Positions 53,463 through 62,695 of a stretch of DNA of 64,000 bases are shown here, in pieces (the first letter of the stretch is position 1; the number at the start of each line of letters is the position of its first letter). Under the pieces are notes generated by a model that had not been told where the DNA came from, ran no database searches, and saw only the letters and a program-made list of their open reading frames with translations. The translations under genes were made by a program, and so were the position numbers. The DNA comes from Stenotrophomonas sp. 24(2023) (GTDB lineage Bacteria; Pseudomonadota; Gammaproteobacteria; Xanthomonadales; Xanthomonadaceae): assembly GCF_030913365.1 (NCBI RefSeq), contig NZ_CP133160.1, forward strand, positions 3,386,001 to 3,450,000. Reading direction: 5' to 3'.

Positions 53463-54857
53463 GTGGATATGACGACGAACGAAAAGGCAGCGCGGGCGCT
53501 GCCGGTGCAGGATGCGCGGATCTACCCGCGCGGTGGCCTGGATGTGCTGTCGCGGGCCGAAGTGGCCCGCCTGCGCGATGCATCCGGTGGTGGCATGCAC
53601 GAACTGCTGCGCCGCTGTGCGCTGGCCGTGCTGACCAGTGGCAGTGCCTCGGACGATCCGCGCGCCGCGCGTGATCTCTACCCCGATTTCGACATCCAGG
53701 TGGCGCAGCAGGACCGCGGCGTGCGCATCGACCTGGTCAACGCCCCGGCGATGGCCTTCGTCGACGGCGAGATCATCCGCGGCGTGGCCGAACTGCTGTT
53801 CGCCGTGGTCCGCGACCTGGCCTACATGGCCATCGAGATGGGCCCGGCGTATGCGGCCGAGCTGGAATCGTCCGAAGGCATCACCAATGCCGTGTTCGGG
53901 CTGCTGCGCAACGCGCGCATCCTCAACCCGGGGGACCCGAACCTGGTGGTGTGCTGGGGCGGGCATTCGATCTCCCGCGACGAATACCTGTACACCAAGC
54001 AGGTGGGCTATGAGCTGGGCCTGCGTGGCCTGGACATCTGCACCGGCTGCGGTCCGGGCGCGATGAAGGGCCCGATGAAGGGCGCCACCATCGCCCACGC
54101 CAAGCAGCGCCGCACCGTCACGCGCTACATCGGCCTGACCGAACCGGGCATCATCGCGGCCGAGTCGCCCAACCCGATCGTCAACCACCTGGTGATCACC
54201 CCGGACATCGAGAAGCGCCTGGAATCGTTCGTCCGCATCGGCCACGGCATCATCGTGTTCGCGGGCGGCGTGGGCACGGCCGAGGAAATCCTCTACCTGC
54301 TGGGCATCCTGCTGCGCGAGGAGAACCAGCACCTGCCGTTCCCGCTGATCCTGACCGGCCCGACCGTGGCCGCGCCGTACTTCGAGCAGATCGACCGCTT
54401 CATCCGCCTGACCCTGGGCGAGGCGGCCGCCGAGCGTTACGAGATCATCATCGGCGACCCGGTGGCGGTGGCCAGGAAGATGGCCAGCGGCATCAAGCAG
54501 GTGCGCGAACACCGCCTGGCGCAGAAGGATTCGTTCTTCTTCAACTGGTCCATCGACATCCCGCTGGATTTCCAGCAGCCGTTCGTGCCCACCCACGAGG
54601 CGATGGCCGCACTGGACCTGCACCATGGCCGCCCGCCGCACGCGCTGGCGGCGGACCTGCGGCGCGCGTTCTCCGGCATCGTGGCCGGCAACGTGAAGGA
54701 AGACGGCATGCGCCGGATCGAGCAGTTCGGGCCGTTCCAGATCCATGGTGATGCGGACATGATGCAGGCCCTGGACGGCCTGCTGCGTGCCTTCGTGGAA
54801 CAGCGCCGGATGAAGATTTCCGGTGAATACCAGCCCTGCTACCAGGTACTGGCCTGA
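53463..54857 (+). CDS. ppnN: Pyrimidine/purine nucleotide 5'-monophosphate nucleosidase
   Basis: A 464-residue PpnN (YgdH) protein that cleaves nucleoside monophosphates to base and ribose 5-phosphate. In E. coli it is a (p)ppGpp-controlled enzyme. The central LOG-type Rossmann domain has the signature FAGGVGTAEEILYLLGIL (PGGxGTxxE class, here AGGVGTAEE). It also shows VVCWGGHSISRDEYLYTKQVG, CTGCGPGAMKGPMKGA and the C-terminal ADLRRAFSGIVAGNVKE, all matching YgdH closely over full length. A GTG at 53463 is ten bases from AGGA and is preferred over the ATG at 53469, which is sixteen away. Confidence 0.9.
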   Translation: MDMTTNEKAARALPVQDARIYPRGGLDVLSRAEVARLRDASGGGMHELLRRCALAVLTSGSASDDPRAARDLYPDFDIQVAQQDRGVRIDLVNAPAMAFVDGEIIRGVAELLFAVVRDLAYMAIEMGPAYAAELESSEGITNAVFGLLRNARILNPGDPNLVVCWGGHSISRDEYLYTKQVGYELGLRGLDICTGCGPGAMKGPMKGATIAHAKQRRTVTRYIGLTEPGIIAAESPNPIVNHLVITPDIEKRLESFVRIGHGIIVFAGGVGTAEEILYLLGILLREENQHLPFPLILTGPTVAAPYFEQIDRFIRLTLGEAAAERYEIIIGDPVAVARKMASGIKQVREHRLAQKDSFFFNWSIDIPLDFQQPFVPTHEAMAALDLHHGRPPHALAADLRRAFSGIVAGNVKEDGMRRIEQFGPFQIHGDADMMQALDGLLRAFVEQRRMKISGEYQPCYQVLA

Positions 54858-54942
54858 CCACGGCCGGCGCGGCAGGGGGCCGCGCCGGGCCGGCCCGGTG
54901 GCGGGGGTCGTCAAGCCATTGACGCCCGTCGCCCTGATCTGA

Positions 54943-54951
54943 CCGTTCATC
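54943..54951 (+). promoter_or_regulatory. AlgR-like site upstream of the minor pilin operon
   Basis: CCGTTCATC differs by one base from the Pseudomonas AlgR site CCGTTCGTC and lies 66 bases before the fimU-like ATG. In P. aeruginosa AlgR activates the equivalent fimU-pilVWXY1Y2E operon. A match this short can arise by chance. Confidence 0.35.
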
Positions 54952-55017
54952 CCGCCGCCGCTTGCCGGCGGTGGGCCGGTGCGCCATCGTGGGGCCCACA
55001 ACGCTGGGGAGCGTCCA

Positions 55018-55533
55018 ATGTCATTGCGCCGTCCATACGGCTTCACGCTGGTCGAGTTGATGGTCACGCTGGTGGTGCTGGGCATCCTGGCGGCGGTGGC
55101 GTTTCCCAGCTTCCGCGGCATGATCCGCGCCAACCGCGTGACGACCTCCAGCAACGAGATCATCGCGCTGGTCAACCTGGCGCGCAGCGAGGCCATCCGC
55201 AACAACCGCGGGGGCGGGATCTGCGCCAGCAAGGACGGGCAGGGCTGCAACGGCAGCTGGTCCGATGGCCTGCTGGCCTGGGCCGATACCAACGGCGATG
55301 GTGCGTTCGGCAGCGATGAAACCGTGCTGCGCGTGACGCAGGGCAACCCGCTGATGGCGGTCGATGGCCCGGCCGGCGCGTCGATCACCTTCGACGGGCG
55401 CGGGCGCAGGCGGGCGGCATCGGACCAGGTGCTGATCCTCACCCCCAGCAGCTGCAAGGCCGGCGAACCCCGGCGGACGCTCACCATCAACCTTTCCGGC
55501 CAGGTCCGGGTGAAACGGGATGAATGCTCATGA
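55018..55533 (+). CDS. Minor type IV pilin, FimU/FimT (GspH) type
   Basis: A 171-residue prepilin. The PilD cleavage site is YG8-F9TLVE with Glu at +5 of the mature chain, followed by the hydrophobic helix LMVTLVVLGILAAVAFPSF. The globular part is a GspH domain with a Cys pair (ICASKDGQGC). The ATG is preceded by GGGGAG. It is the first gene of a six-gene minor pilin operon that primes pilus assembly and presents PilY1 at the tip. FimU is the expected identity from operon position. Confidence 0.85.
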   Translation: MSLRRPYGFTLVELMVTLVVLGILAAVAFPSFRGMIRANRVTTSSNEIIALVNLARSEAIRNNRGGGICASKDGQGCNGSWSDGLLAWADTNGDGAFGSDETVLRVTQGNPLMAVDGPAGASITFDGRGRRRAASDQVLILTPSSCKAGEPRRTLTINLSGQVRVKRDECS

Positions 55534-56027
55534 AGCGGCGTACTCAGGCCCGCCTCCGTCGGGGGCAGGGGGGCTTCAGCCTGATCGAGGTGATGGTCGC
55601 CGTGCTGGTGCTGGCCTTCGGGCTGCTCGGCTTCGCCCTGCTGCAGACGATGAGCGTGCGTTTCGTGCAGAGCGCCAACTACCGCACGCAGGCCACCAAC
55701 CTGGCCAATGACCTGGTGGAACTGATGCGGGCGCAGCGTGGCGCGACGCTGGCCGGCGGGGACTACACCAAGGCCTCGTTCAAGGCCGGGTCGGTGGCGG
55801 TCAGCGGCGCCTGCGCCTGGCCCACCGGCACCAAGATCGGCGCCGACCAGAACCTTGCGCGCTGGCAGTGCCAGGTGGTGAAGGCACTGGGCGACAAGGC
55901 GGCGGCGGATATCCAGTTCAACAAGAGCACCGGCGTGGTCAGCGTGTCGATCAGCTGGGGCGACCAGCGCTGGGACGCCAAGAACCCCGACAGCCTGACC
56001 ACCTTCGGCCTGACGACCACCCTGTGA
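55530..56027 (+). CDS. pilV: Minor type IV pilin PilV
   Basis: A 165-residue prepilin with leader ending GG15-F16SLIE (Glu +5) and helix VMVAVLVLAFGLLGFALLQTMSVRF. The Gly-Leu-Leu-Gly-rich helix and the following NYRTQATNLANDLVELMRA are typical of PilV. It starts at 55530 within the upstream stop (ATGA), and an ATG at 55524 is less well spaced from GGGA. It forms part of the tip-primer complex with PilW, PilX and FimU. Confidence 0.85.
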   Translation: MKRRTQARLRRGQGGFSLIEVMVAVLVLAFGLLGFALLQTMSVRFVQSANYRTQATNLANDLVELMRAQRGATLAGGDYTKASFKAGSVAVSGACAWPTGTKIGADQNLARWQCQVVKALGDKAAADIQFNKSTGVVSVSISWGDQRWDAKNPDSLTTFGLTTTL

Positions 56028-56034
56028 ACCTGCC

Positions 56035-57192
56035 ATGACGCCTTCTCAACGCATCCGCGGCCTGTCATTGATCGAACTGATGGTCGCCATGGTCATCGGC
56101 CTGGTGCTCATGCTGGGCGTCGTGCAGATCTTCATCGGCTCGCGGGCCGCCTCGCAGCTGTCCGAAGGTGCCGCCCGCACGCAGGAAAACGCGCGCTTCG
56201 CGCTGGATTTCCTGCAGCACGACCTGCGCATGGCCGGCCATTTCGGTTGTGTCAACGACCAGGCCCATGTGGTGAAGAACACCAACGACATCGGCTACCA
56301 CCTGGGTATCGCGGCCGGCAGCGGCGATCCTCTGGATTTCTCGATTCCCGTGCAGGGTTACGAAGCCGAGGGCACCGCGCCGAAATCGACGCTGACCCTG
56401 GGGGGCGCCTGGAAATCGGTGCTGGCGGCGCCGGGCAGCATCACCGGCCTGAAGCCGGCACCGCTGGCGGGCAGTGACATCCTGGTGCTGCGCCTGCTCA
56501 GCCCGGAGGGCGCCGTGGTCACCGGCACCAGCGTCGCCGGTACCAAGACCACCCTCACCGTGGCCGCCGAGGGCATGGCACGGCTCAAGGCGGGCGTGGG
56601 CGGTACCCCCGGTGTGTTCGCGCTGGCCGACTGCACCCGTGCCGATGTGTTTCCAGCGACGGTTGCCGGCAACGCGGTCACCGTGGACAAGGTGGACCTG
56701 AGCAACTATTCGATCAACAACGCGATGACCATGCTCTACCGTGCCGATGGCCTGGTGTATTACGTGTCGCGCAACAGCAGCAACGAGCCGGCGCTGTACC
56801 GTGCCCGCGCCAACGGGGCCGGGGGCTACGGCGATGGCGAGGAGCTGGTGGAGGGCATCGAGAGCCTGCAGCTGCTGTACGGCCTGGATGCGACCACCAA
56901 CATCAGCCTGACCACGCCGCCCAGCGGCAACATCGTCGAGCAGCGCACGGCCAATGATGTCAGCACCGCCAACGATGCCACGGCGGTGGGCCAGTGGCGT
57001 CGTGTCGGCATGGTGCAGGTGGGGCTGCTTGCCCGCAGTCCGCAGCCGGCCAACGCCCAGTCCCCCGACAAGGCGCAGAACTACCTCGGGGTGCTGGGCG
57101 TGACCGTGGCGCCGGGAGCGCAGGACGACAAGCGTCACCGCGGTACCTATGAAGTCTCCGTTGCATTGCGCAACCGCCTGTTCGGGAACTGA
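56035..57192 (+). CDS. pilW: Minor type IV pilin-like assembly protein PilW
   Basis: A 385-residue protein with prepilin leader G9-L10SLIE (Leu instead of Phe at +1, Glu +5) and a hydrophobic helix. The globular domain is large, typical of PilW. The FALDFLQHDLRMAGHFGC segment is diagnostic, and VGMVQVGLLARSP lies near the end. It sits seven bases after pilV and five before pilX, in one transcript. Confidence 0.87.
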   Translation: MTPSQRIRGLSLIELMVAMVIGLVLMLGVVQIFIGSRAASQLSEGAARTQENARFALDFLQHDLRMAGHFGCVNDQAHVVKNTNDIGYHLGIAAGSGDPLDFSIPVQGYEAEGTAPKSTLTLGGAWKSVLAAPGSITGLKPAPLAGSDILVLRLLSPEGAVVTGTSVAGTKTTLTVAAEGMARLKAGVGGTPGVFALADCTRADVFPATVAGNAVTVDKVDLSNYSINNAMTMLYRADGLVYYVSRNSSNEPALYRARANGAGGYGDGEELVEGIESLQLLYGLDATTNISLTTPPSGNIVEQRTANDVSTANDATAVGQWRRVGMVQVGLLARSPQPANAQSPDKAQNYLGVLGVTVAPGAQDDKRHRGTYEVSVALRNRLFGN

Positions 57193-57197
57193 CGACC

Positions 57198-57710
57198 ATG
57201 AAGCTCCGTCCCGCCTCCTTCCGCACCGGCCCGCGCGCGCAGCGCGGCGCGGTCCTGTACCTGGCCCTGATGCTGCTCATCCTGCTGGCCCTGCTGGGCG
57301 TGGTCGGCATGCAGGTGGCGGGCATGCAGGAACGCATGTCCTCCAACTACCGGGCCGGCAGCATGGCGTTCCAGAATGCGGAAGGCGCCGCGCGCAGCGC
57401 CGAGAACGCCGTGGAGAAGATCGCCAACCGGCAGGCGCCGGGGGACAGCCCTGTCGTGGTGGCCTCTGAGATCGACCAGCGCTGCGATGACGGTTTCGAC
57501 CCTTCGGCCTGGGTGCAGCAGACCACGCTCGGGGCCAAGCCGGCGATCAAGGTGCGGCAGATCCAGGGGTGCATCCAGGGCGAGGGGGCCCTGGATATGG
57601 GCAAGCCGCTGGAGGCTGCCACGCCGGTGTACCAGATCACCAGCTATGCGGCCGACAGCAATGGCGAGGCAACCTCGCGCTCGGCCATCGACACCATCTT
57701 CAAGCTGTGA
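57198..57710 (+). CDS. pilX: Minor type IV pilin-like assembly protein PilX
   Basis: A 170-residue PilX-type protein. The N-terminus RAQRG17-AVLYLALMLLILLALLGVVGMQ is the PilX form of prepilin leader, which lacks Glu at +5. GMQERMSSNYRAGSMAFQNAEGA is the family motif after the helix. A Cys pair is present in the C-terminal half. It lies directly before pilY1 (14-base gap), with which it acts. Confidence 0.85.
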   Translation: MKLRPASFRTGPRAQRGAVLYLALMLLILLALLGVVGMQVAGMQERMSSNYRAGSMAFQNAEGAARSAENAVEKIANRQAPGDSPVVVASEIDQRCDDGFDPSAWVQQTTLGAKPAIKVRQIQGCIQGEGALDMGKPLEAATPVYQITSYAADSNGEATSRSAIDTIFKL

Positions 57711-57724
57711 GGCCGGGGAGCCCC

Positions 57725-60700
57725 ATGAACACGCGCAACCGCACTCTCCTGGCAGGTACCGGCCTGCTCCTGCTGGCCGGCGCCGGCTACCTCGTGCATA
57801 CCCTGTCCGCCGCGCAGGCCCAGGGCGTGCTGGCGCAGGAACCGATGAACGTGCAGACGCGTGCCACGCCGGCCTTCATCATGGCCGTGGACGATTCGAA
57901 CTCGATGACCTTCGAGCGCATGTTCCCCGGTGGCGACGGGCGCATGCGCTGGAACAGCGGCAACAGCAGCTTCTTCAGTTCCGCCGGCGTGTTCTACAGC
58001 GTGGGTGATGGCTGCGCGAACAATTCCAGCGACTGCTTCCTGTACCTGTTCCCGCATTCGGGCTTCAACACCAGCTATTCGCCGGGCCAGGCCATTCCGC
58101 CGCTGGACATCTACGGTTTCGCGCGCTCGCACGTCTACAACGCCAGCTACTTCAATCCGGCGGTGACCTACGCACCGTGGACCAATGCCGATGGCACCAG
58201 CTGGGCAAATGCCGTCACCACGCAGACCCGTGCCGACCCGCGTTCCGGCCAGGCCGGCTACACGACGGTCTACGACCTGACCGCCGACCGTTCGGAAACG
58301 TCCGAGTCGTTCCAGTTCACCAGCGGCATGTACATCCCGAACCTGGATGGCACCGGCAATGCGTACTACCGCAACAACGGGTGGCGTACCGATGCCCTGA
58401 ACAACCCGGGCAACAACCGCTATCCCATCCGCTACTTCCCGGCCACGTTCTACCTGCCTTCGGCGGCGGCGGCACCGGCCGGCTACCTGACGGCCAATAC
58501 GAACCGCCCGGTGGTCAGCGGGGCCTGTGGTCCGAACTGCGACATGCGGCGCTACCAGATCAAGCGAGCCAACTACAGCAGCGATGCCGCCTACAACGCG
58601 GCCATCCAGAACTTCGCCAACTGGTTCCAGTACCACCGCAACCGCATCCTGGCCATGGTCGGCTCGTCCACCAGCGCCCTGGCCGGCGTGGACACGATGC
58701 GCGTGGGCTACTTCACCATCAACAGCCTGCAGAACGTGACCATGTACGACATGGTCACCAACCGTGCCGATCTCTACAACCAGATCTACACGCTGGCGCC
58801 GCGTGGTGGCACGCCCAACCGCCGCGCCGTGGAATTCCTGTCCGACCAGTTCAGGCGGACGGATACCGGCGCGCCGGTACAGCTGGCCTGCCAGCGCAAC
58901 GGTGGCATGCTGTTCACCGACGGCTACACCAACTCGGGCAACAAGCCCACGGCATCGTTCAACAACGCCGACAACGCCGGTACCACCCATTTCCCGCGGC
59001 TGCCGTTCGCTGACGGCTACAGCAACACCATCGCCGACATCGCCGCCGCATCCTATGCCGGCATCCGTACGCCGCTGCGCACGGGGACCGGTTTCCCGGC
59101 AGGGCAGGTGCCGGTGGATGAAAAGTGCAAGACGCTGGACAAGAGCAGCCCGGACTGGAAGCGCCTGGACTGCCAGACCGACCTGCACATGAATTTCTAC
59201 GGTGTCACGCTGGGCGCGCAGGGCCGCATCTATGGCGTCAACGCCGCGGCGACGGCTGACCCGTACACCAACGCTCCCAACTGGGATTCCAACCCCGATC
59301 CGACCTCGGTCGATGACGGCACGGTGGTGGACGAACTGTGGCATGCCGCGATCAACAGCCGTGGCGAGTTCATCAACGCACAGACGCCGGCGGAAGTGAC
59401 CGAGGCGATGCGCCGCGTGCTGTCCTCGATCACCGGCGGTGCATCGCCGTCCGGCACGGTGGGCATGACCGGTGCGCGCATCGGCGCCGGTTCGCTGGCG
59501 GTCACGCCCAGCTATGACATCACCAACAGCGCCACGGACTGGTCGAGCAAGCTGGTCGCTTCCAGCGTGAAGGTCAATGCCGATCAGGTGGCCGAATTCA
59601 CCCAGGCCTGGGAAGCCTCGACCCTGCTGACCTCCAGCAACCGGCGCATCGTGGCCAACAAGGGCGGCACGCCGGTGGATTTCACCAGTGCCCGGATCAG
59701 CCTGCAGGACCTGTGCAGCAAGCCGACCGGCAAGTACGCCGAGATGCTGGTCTGTTCGACCGACAAGCTGACCTCGATCAAGGCCGACATCGACACCGCG
59801 ATCCGTTACCTCAGCGCGGACGCGGCGATGGAAGTGCGGCGCGGCGGCAAGTACCGTGATCGCACCACCACGCTGGGCGATATCGTCAACTCGGCCCCGG
59901 TGGTGAGTTCCCCGCTGGATGATTATGGCTACCGGCAGCTGGGGGGCGACTATGCCGTCAGCTACGCCAAGTACCTGGAGGCCAAGGCCAAGGACCGGCG
60001 CTACATGGTCTATGTCGGCGCCAACGACGGCATGCTGCATGCGTTCGACGGCGGCATGGGCGCCGATGGCAGGCAGGACGCCAACGGCGGCCGCGAGAGC
60101 TTCGCCTACATTCCAGGCACCGCGCTGGGCCACATGGCCAACCTGCTGTTCCCGTACAAGGCCAACACCAACGACCAGACCTTCCGCCACCGCTACTACG
60201 TCGATGGCCCGGTGACCGTGTCGGACACGCTCAATGGCGATACCTGGCAGACCAGCCTGGTGGGCACGGCCGGCGCGGGCGGCCGGTCGGTGTTCGCGCT
60301 GAACGTCAGTGCGCCCGGCAGCTTCGGTACCGGCCAGGTGCTGTGGGAGATCAACGATATCAACACGTCGCTGTCGCAGGCGGTGCGTGACAACATCGGC
60401 TTCGTCCTCGGCAAGCCGGTGGTCGTGCCCGTCAAGGAAGGCAAGGGCGTGGCCTGGAAGGCGATTTTCGGCAACGGCTACAACAGCACCAGCGGCAAGG
60501 CGGTGCTGTTCGTGGTGGACATGGCATCGGGCGCGGTGCGGATGATTTCCGCCGCCGAGACCACCTCCGGCACCGGCATTTCCGGCAGCAATGGCCTGGG
60601 CAACGTGGTGGTCGTCGACCGCTGGCGTGGCGACCAGCAGGACGTGCGTGGCCGTGACGGCCTGGCCGATACCGTGTACGCAGCCGACCAGCGGGGCGCG

Positions 60701-61489
60701 GTGTGGAAGTTCGACCTGACCAGCAGCACCGACGCCGAACTGGCCGCGCCGCTGTTCACCACGCAGACCCACCAGGAGACCGACCGCCGTGTGTTCCGCC
60801 AGCCGATCACCGGGGGCATGACCGCCGCCACCGGGCCGGGCGGCGGCGTGATGCTGTACTTCGGTACGGGCAGCTTCTCGTTCATGAACGACAAGCAGGA
60901 TTCGACCCAGCAGGCGCTGTATGCGGTCAATGACCTGTCGGGCAAGAGCGTGACCTCGACGCTGACCCCCGACAACCTTGTGCCCTATACCAGCAGCGCG
61001 CCTGCGGCCGGTGCCACCGAGCGCGCCATCACGCTGGGCACTGCACCGGCCAACGCGCGGGGCTGGGTCATCCGCCTGCCCACCGCCAACGGCGAGCGTT
61101 TCGTGGGCAATCCGTTGCTGGTGAGCGGCATCCTCTTCATGCCGACCTATGTTCCCAACCTGCAGACCGAAGGCTGCTCGACCAGTGGCTCGAACTGGCT
61201 GTTCGGCCTGTCCTCGCTGACTGGAGCGCCGGCACTGGACCAGGTGCGTTACGGGTCGGCCAAGGGCACTTCACCGGCCAAGGGGACAGCAGGCGTGGCC
61301 CTGAACACGCAAGGCACCGCACCGGTGCGTGACCTGTCGCTGTCGGTGCTGCCACGCCTGGGCAGCGGTTCCGACGGCAGTGGCCCGCCGGGGGGCAGTG
61401 GCTGCTGGATGAGCGTGGGTGCCTCCGGCAGCACGCCGATGTACCTGCCTTACCCGTGTGGCCGTCAATCGTGGCGACAACTGCAATGA
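57725..61489 (+). CDS. pilY1: Type IV pilus tip adhesin PilY1
   Basis: A 1254-residue exported protein. A signal peptide or anchor (about 9-33) is followed by a von Willebrand A-like part with MIDAS residues DDSNS (56-60). The C-terminal half (about 720-1150) is the PilY1 beta-propeller, with YVGANDGMLHAFDGG and YAADQRGAVWKFDL. Before the latter, the usual short calcium loop rich in Asp/Gly is replaced by a longer DRWRGDQQDVRGRDGLAD, which contains an RGD at 968-970. PilY1 controls pilus extension, adhesion and surface sensing. The ATG at 57725 is fixed by the signal peptide. Confidence 0.92.
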   Translation: MNTRNRTLLAGTGLLLLAGAGYLVHTLSAAQAQGVLAQEPMNVQTRATPAFIMAVDDSNSMTFERMFPGGDGRMRWNSGNSSFFSSAGVFYSVGDGCANNSSDCFLYLFPHSGFNTSYSPGQAIPPLDIYGFARSHVYNASYFNPAVTYAPWTNADGTSWANAVTTQTRADPRSGQAGYTTVYDLTADRSETSESFQFTSGMYIPNLDGTGNAYYRNNGWRTDALNNPGNNRYPIRYFPATFYLPSAAAAPAGYLTANTNRPVVSGACGPNCDMRRYQIKRANYSSDAAYNAAIQNFANWFQYHRNRILAMVGSSTSALAGVDTMRVGYFTINSLQNVTMYDMVTNRADLYNQIYTLAPRGGTPNRRAVEFLSDQFRRTDTGAPVQLACQRNGGMLFTDGYTNSGNKPTASFNNADNAGTTHFPRLPFADGYSNTIADIAAASYAGIRTPLRTGTGFPAGQVPVDEKCKTLDKSSPDWKRLDCQTDLHMNFYGVTLGAQGRIYGVNAAATADPYTNAPNWDSNPDPTSVDDGTVVDELWHAAINSRGEFINAQTPAEVTEAMRRVLSSITGGASPSGTVGMTGARIGAGSLAVTPSYDITNSATDWSSKLVASSVKVNADQVAEFTQAWEASTLLTSSNRRIVANKGGTPVDFTSARISLQDLCSKPTGKYAEMLVCSTDKLTSIKADIDTAIRYLSADAAMEVRRGGKYRDRTTTLGDIVNSAPVVSSPLDDYGYRQLGGDYAVSYAKYLEAKAKDRRYMVYVGANDGMLHAFDGGMGADGRQDANGGRESFAYIPGTALGHMANLLFPYKANTNDQTFRHRYYVDGPVTVSDTLNGDTWQTSLVGTAGAGGRSVFALNVSAPGSFGTGQVLWEINDINTSLSQAVRDNIGFVLGKPVVVPVKEGKGVAWKAIFGNGYNSTSGKAVLFVVDMASGAVRMISAAETTSGTGISGSNGLGNVVVVDRWRGDQQDVRGRDGLADTVYAADQRGAVWKFDLTSSTDAELAAPLFTTQTHQETDRRVFRQPITGGMTAATGPGGGVMLYFGTGSFSFMNDKQDSTQQALYAVNDLSGKSVTSTLTPDNLVPYTSSAPAAGATERAITLGTAPANARGWVIRLPTANGERFVGNPLLVSGILFMPTYVPNLQTEGCSTSGSNWLFGLSSLTGAPALDQVRYGSAKGTSPAKGTAGVALNTQGTAPVRDLSLSVLPRLGSGSDGSGPPGGSGCWMSVGASGSTPMYLPYPCGRQSWRQLQ

Positions 61490-61512
61490 TCCTGCCGACT
61501 GGACGTTCCGAC

Positions 61513-61923
61513 ATGCCTACCTTTTCCCCGCGCCGTCGCGCCGCTGGCTTCAACCTGATCGAGCTGATGCTGGTACTCGCCGTCATCGGCGTGCTGGCAG
61601 CCATCGCGCTGCCCAGCTACCAGTCCCACGTACGGAAGGTCCGCCGTGCGGTGGTGCAGGCCGACATGGCCGAGTACGCGCAGCGGGCCGAGCGTTTCCA
61701 CTCCAGCAACAACAGCTATTCCGGGTACACGCTGCCGACCAGCGTGTCGCCCCGTGAAGGCGGGACCAGCTTCTACGCGCTGTCCCTGGAAAAGGTGTCG
61801 GCCTCGGCGTTCACGCTGGTGGCCCAGCCACAGAACGGGCAGGAAAAGGATGCCTGCGGCAAGCTGACCCTGGACCAGGCCAATCGCAAGACCGCCGAAG
61901 ACACCGTATCCAGTTGCTGGTGA
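61513..61923 (+). CDS. pilE: Type IV minor pilin, PilE type
   Basis: A 136-residue type IVa pilin-like protein with leader AAG12-F13NLIE (Glu +5), a helix MLVLAVIGVLAAIALPSYQ and a C-terminal disulfide-loop Cys pair (DACG...SSCW). The last gene of the minor pilin operon is PilE in Pseudomonas. The ATG at 61513 gives a 12-residue leader. An ATG at 61486 overlaps the pilY1 stop as ATGA and would give a 21-residue leader, so the true start is open. Confidence 0.82.
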   Translation: MPTFSPRRRAAGFNLIELMLVLAVIGVLAAIALPSYQSHVRKVRRAVVQADMAEYAQRAERFHSSNNSYSGYTLPTSVSPREGGTSFYALSLEKVSASAFTLVAQPQNGQEKDACGKLTLDQANRKTAEDTVSSCW

Positions 61924-61992
61924 TGCCGCGCGGCGGGGTGCCTCACGCAGGTGTTGCTCTCCGTGGGCAAGGTGATTACAATGCGCCTCCCC

Positions 61993-62069
61993 GCCCGAAT
62001 AGCTCAGCCGGTTAGAGCACTTGACTGTTAATCAGGGGGTCGTTGGTTCGAGTCCAACTTCGGGCGCCA
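61993..62069 (+). tRNA. tRNA-Asn (anticodon GTT)
   Basis: A 77-base cloverleaf. The acceptor GCCCGAA pairs with TTCGGGC, discriminator G, and CCA is encoded at 62067-62069. The anticodon stem CTTGA/TCAGG encloses loop CTGTTAA with anticodon GTT at 62027-62029, and the T arm has GGTTCGAGTCC. It lies downstream of pilE and is followed at once by a strong terminator. Confidence 0.96.
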
Positions 62070-62075
62070 GATACT

Positions 62076-62110
62076 GCAAAAGCCGCGAGAAATCGCGGCT
62101 TTTGCTTTTT
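62076..62110 (+). terminator. Rho-independent terminator after tRNA-Asn
   Basis: GCAAAAGCCGCGA (62076-62088) and TCGCGGCTTTTGC (62093-62105) form a perfect 13-bp stem with a GAAA tetraloop, then five T. Confidence 0.95.
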
Positions 62111-62137
62111 CCATGCCCGCATTTCCGCAGCACCTGG

Positions 62138-62695
62138 TCAGCACGTCATGTCACCGTGGTGGCGTTCGCTGCGGGTACGCCCACCGTTGTTCACCACCAG
62201 CCGCCCGTGCAGGCGGGGGCCGACGCAGATTGTCAGCGTGAGGTTGGCTCCGGGGCTGCGGCCATCGGGCTGGAAGAACACCTGTGGCCTGCCGCTGCTG
62301 GCCCGGGCATGGACGGCGATGTGGCGGTCACCGCGGTGGTACGCCAGCACCGCATCGGCCGACGCCGGGGGAGCCCGGTGGTCGCCGCTGGCAAACACCA
62401 TCCAGCCCTGGCTCCAGTCCGATGAACAGGTGGCCCCGTCGTCGCTGGCGCATAGGCCGATCAGCTGGCGTCGTGCCAGGGCCTGCATGCGTGCGCTGGA
62501 CAGGCTGGCATGCAGGTTCAGCTGCAAGGCGCTGGCGCGCTGCCGCAGCAGCAGCGATTGCCATGCCGGCCAGGCCAAGGCGGCCAGCAGGGACAGCACC
62601 GCCACCACCACCAGCAGTTCCGGCAGATGGAAGCCGGCGGGGCGGTGCCGCCGACAGCGGAGGGAGGCATGGCGGGAGGGATGAGGGAGGGGCAT
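62138..62695 (-). CDS. Stand-alone FimT/GspH-type pseudopilin
   Basis: A 185-residue prepilin-like protein. The long basic leader ends RPAG21-F22HLPE (Glu +5, Pro at +4), and the hydrophobic helix is LLVVVAVLSLLAALAWPAWQSLL. The globular region is GspH-like, with a Cys pair at CASDDGATC. It is separate from and convergent with the minor pilin operon, so it may be the FimT-type DNA-uptake pilin seen in xanthomonads or a second GspH. The ATG at 62695 is preferred over 62716. Confidence 0.75.
   Translation of the reverse strand: MPLPHPSRHASLRCRRHRPAGFHLPELLVVVAVLSLLAALAWPAWQSLLLRQRASALQLNLHASLSSARMQALARRQLIGLCASDDGATCSSDWSQGWMVFASGDHRAPPASADAVLAYHRGDRHIAVHARASSGRPQVFFQPDGRSPGANLTLTICVGPRLHGRLVVNNGGRTRSERHHGDMTC

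Noticed and set aside
53430..56036. An 868-codon minus-strand open frame across ppnN, fimU and pilV
   Set aside because: It spans three real plus-strand genes and their gaps, and the product looks like nothing but reversed codon bias.
57644..60772. A 1042-codon open frame on the minus strand opposite pilY1
   Set aside because: It is a codon-bias shadow of pilY1 in GC-rich DNA. Its translation is Arg/Gly/Val/Ala-rich with no domain, and the sense strand is clearly PilY1.
61993..62110. tRNA-Asn as an integration site for a mobile element
   Set aside because: No integrase gene or displaced copy of the tRNA 3' end lies downstream. Only a terminator, a pseudopilin and uvrB follow.
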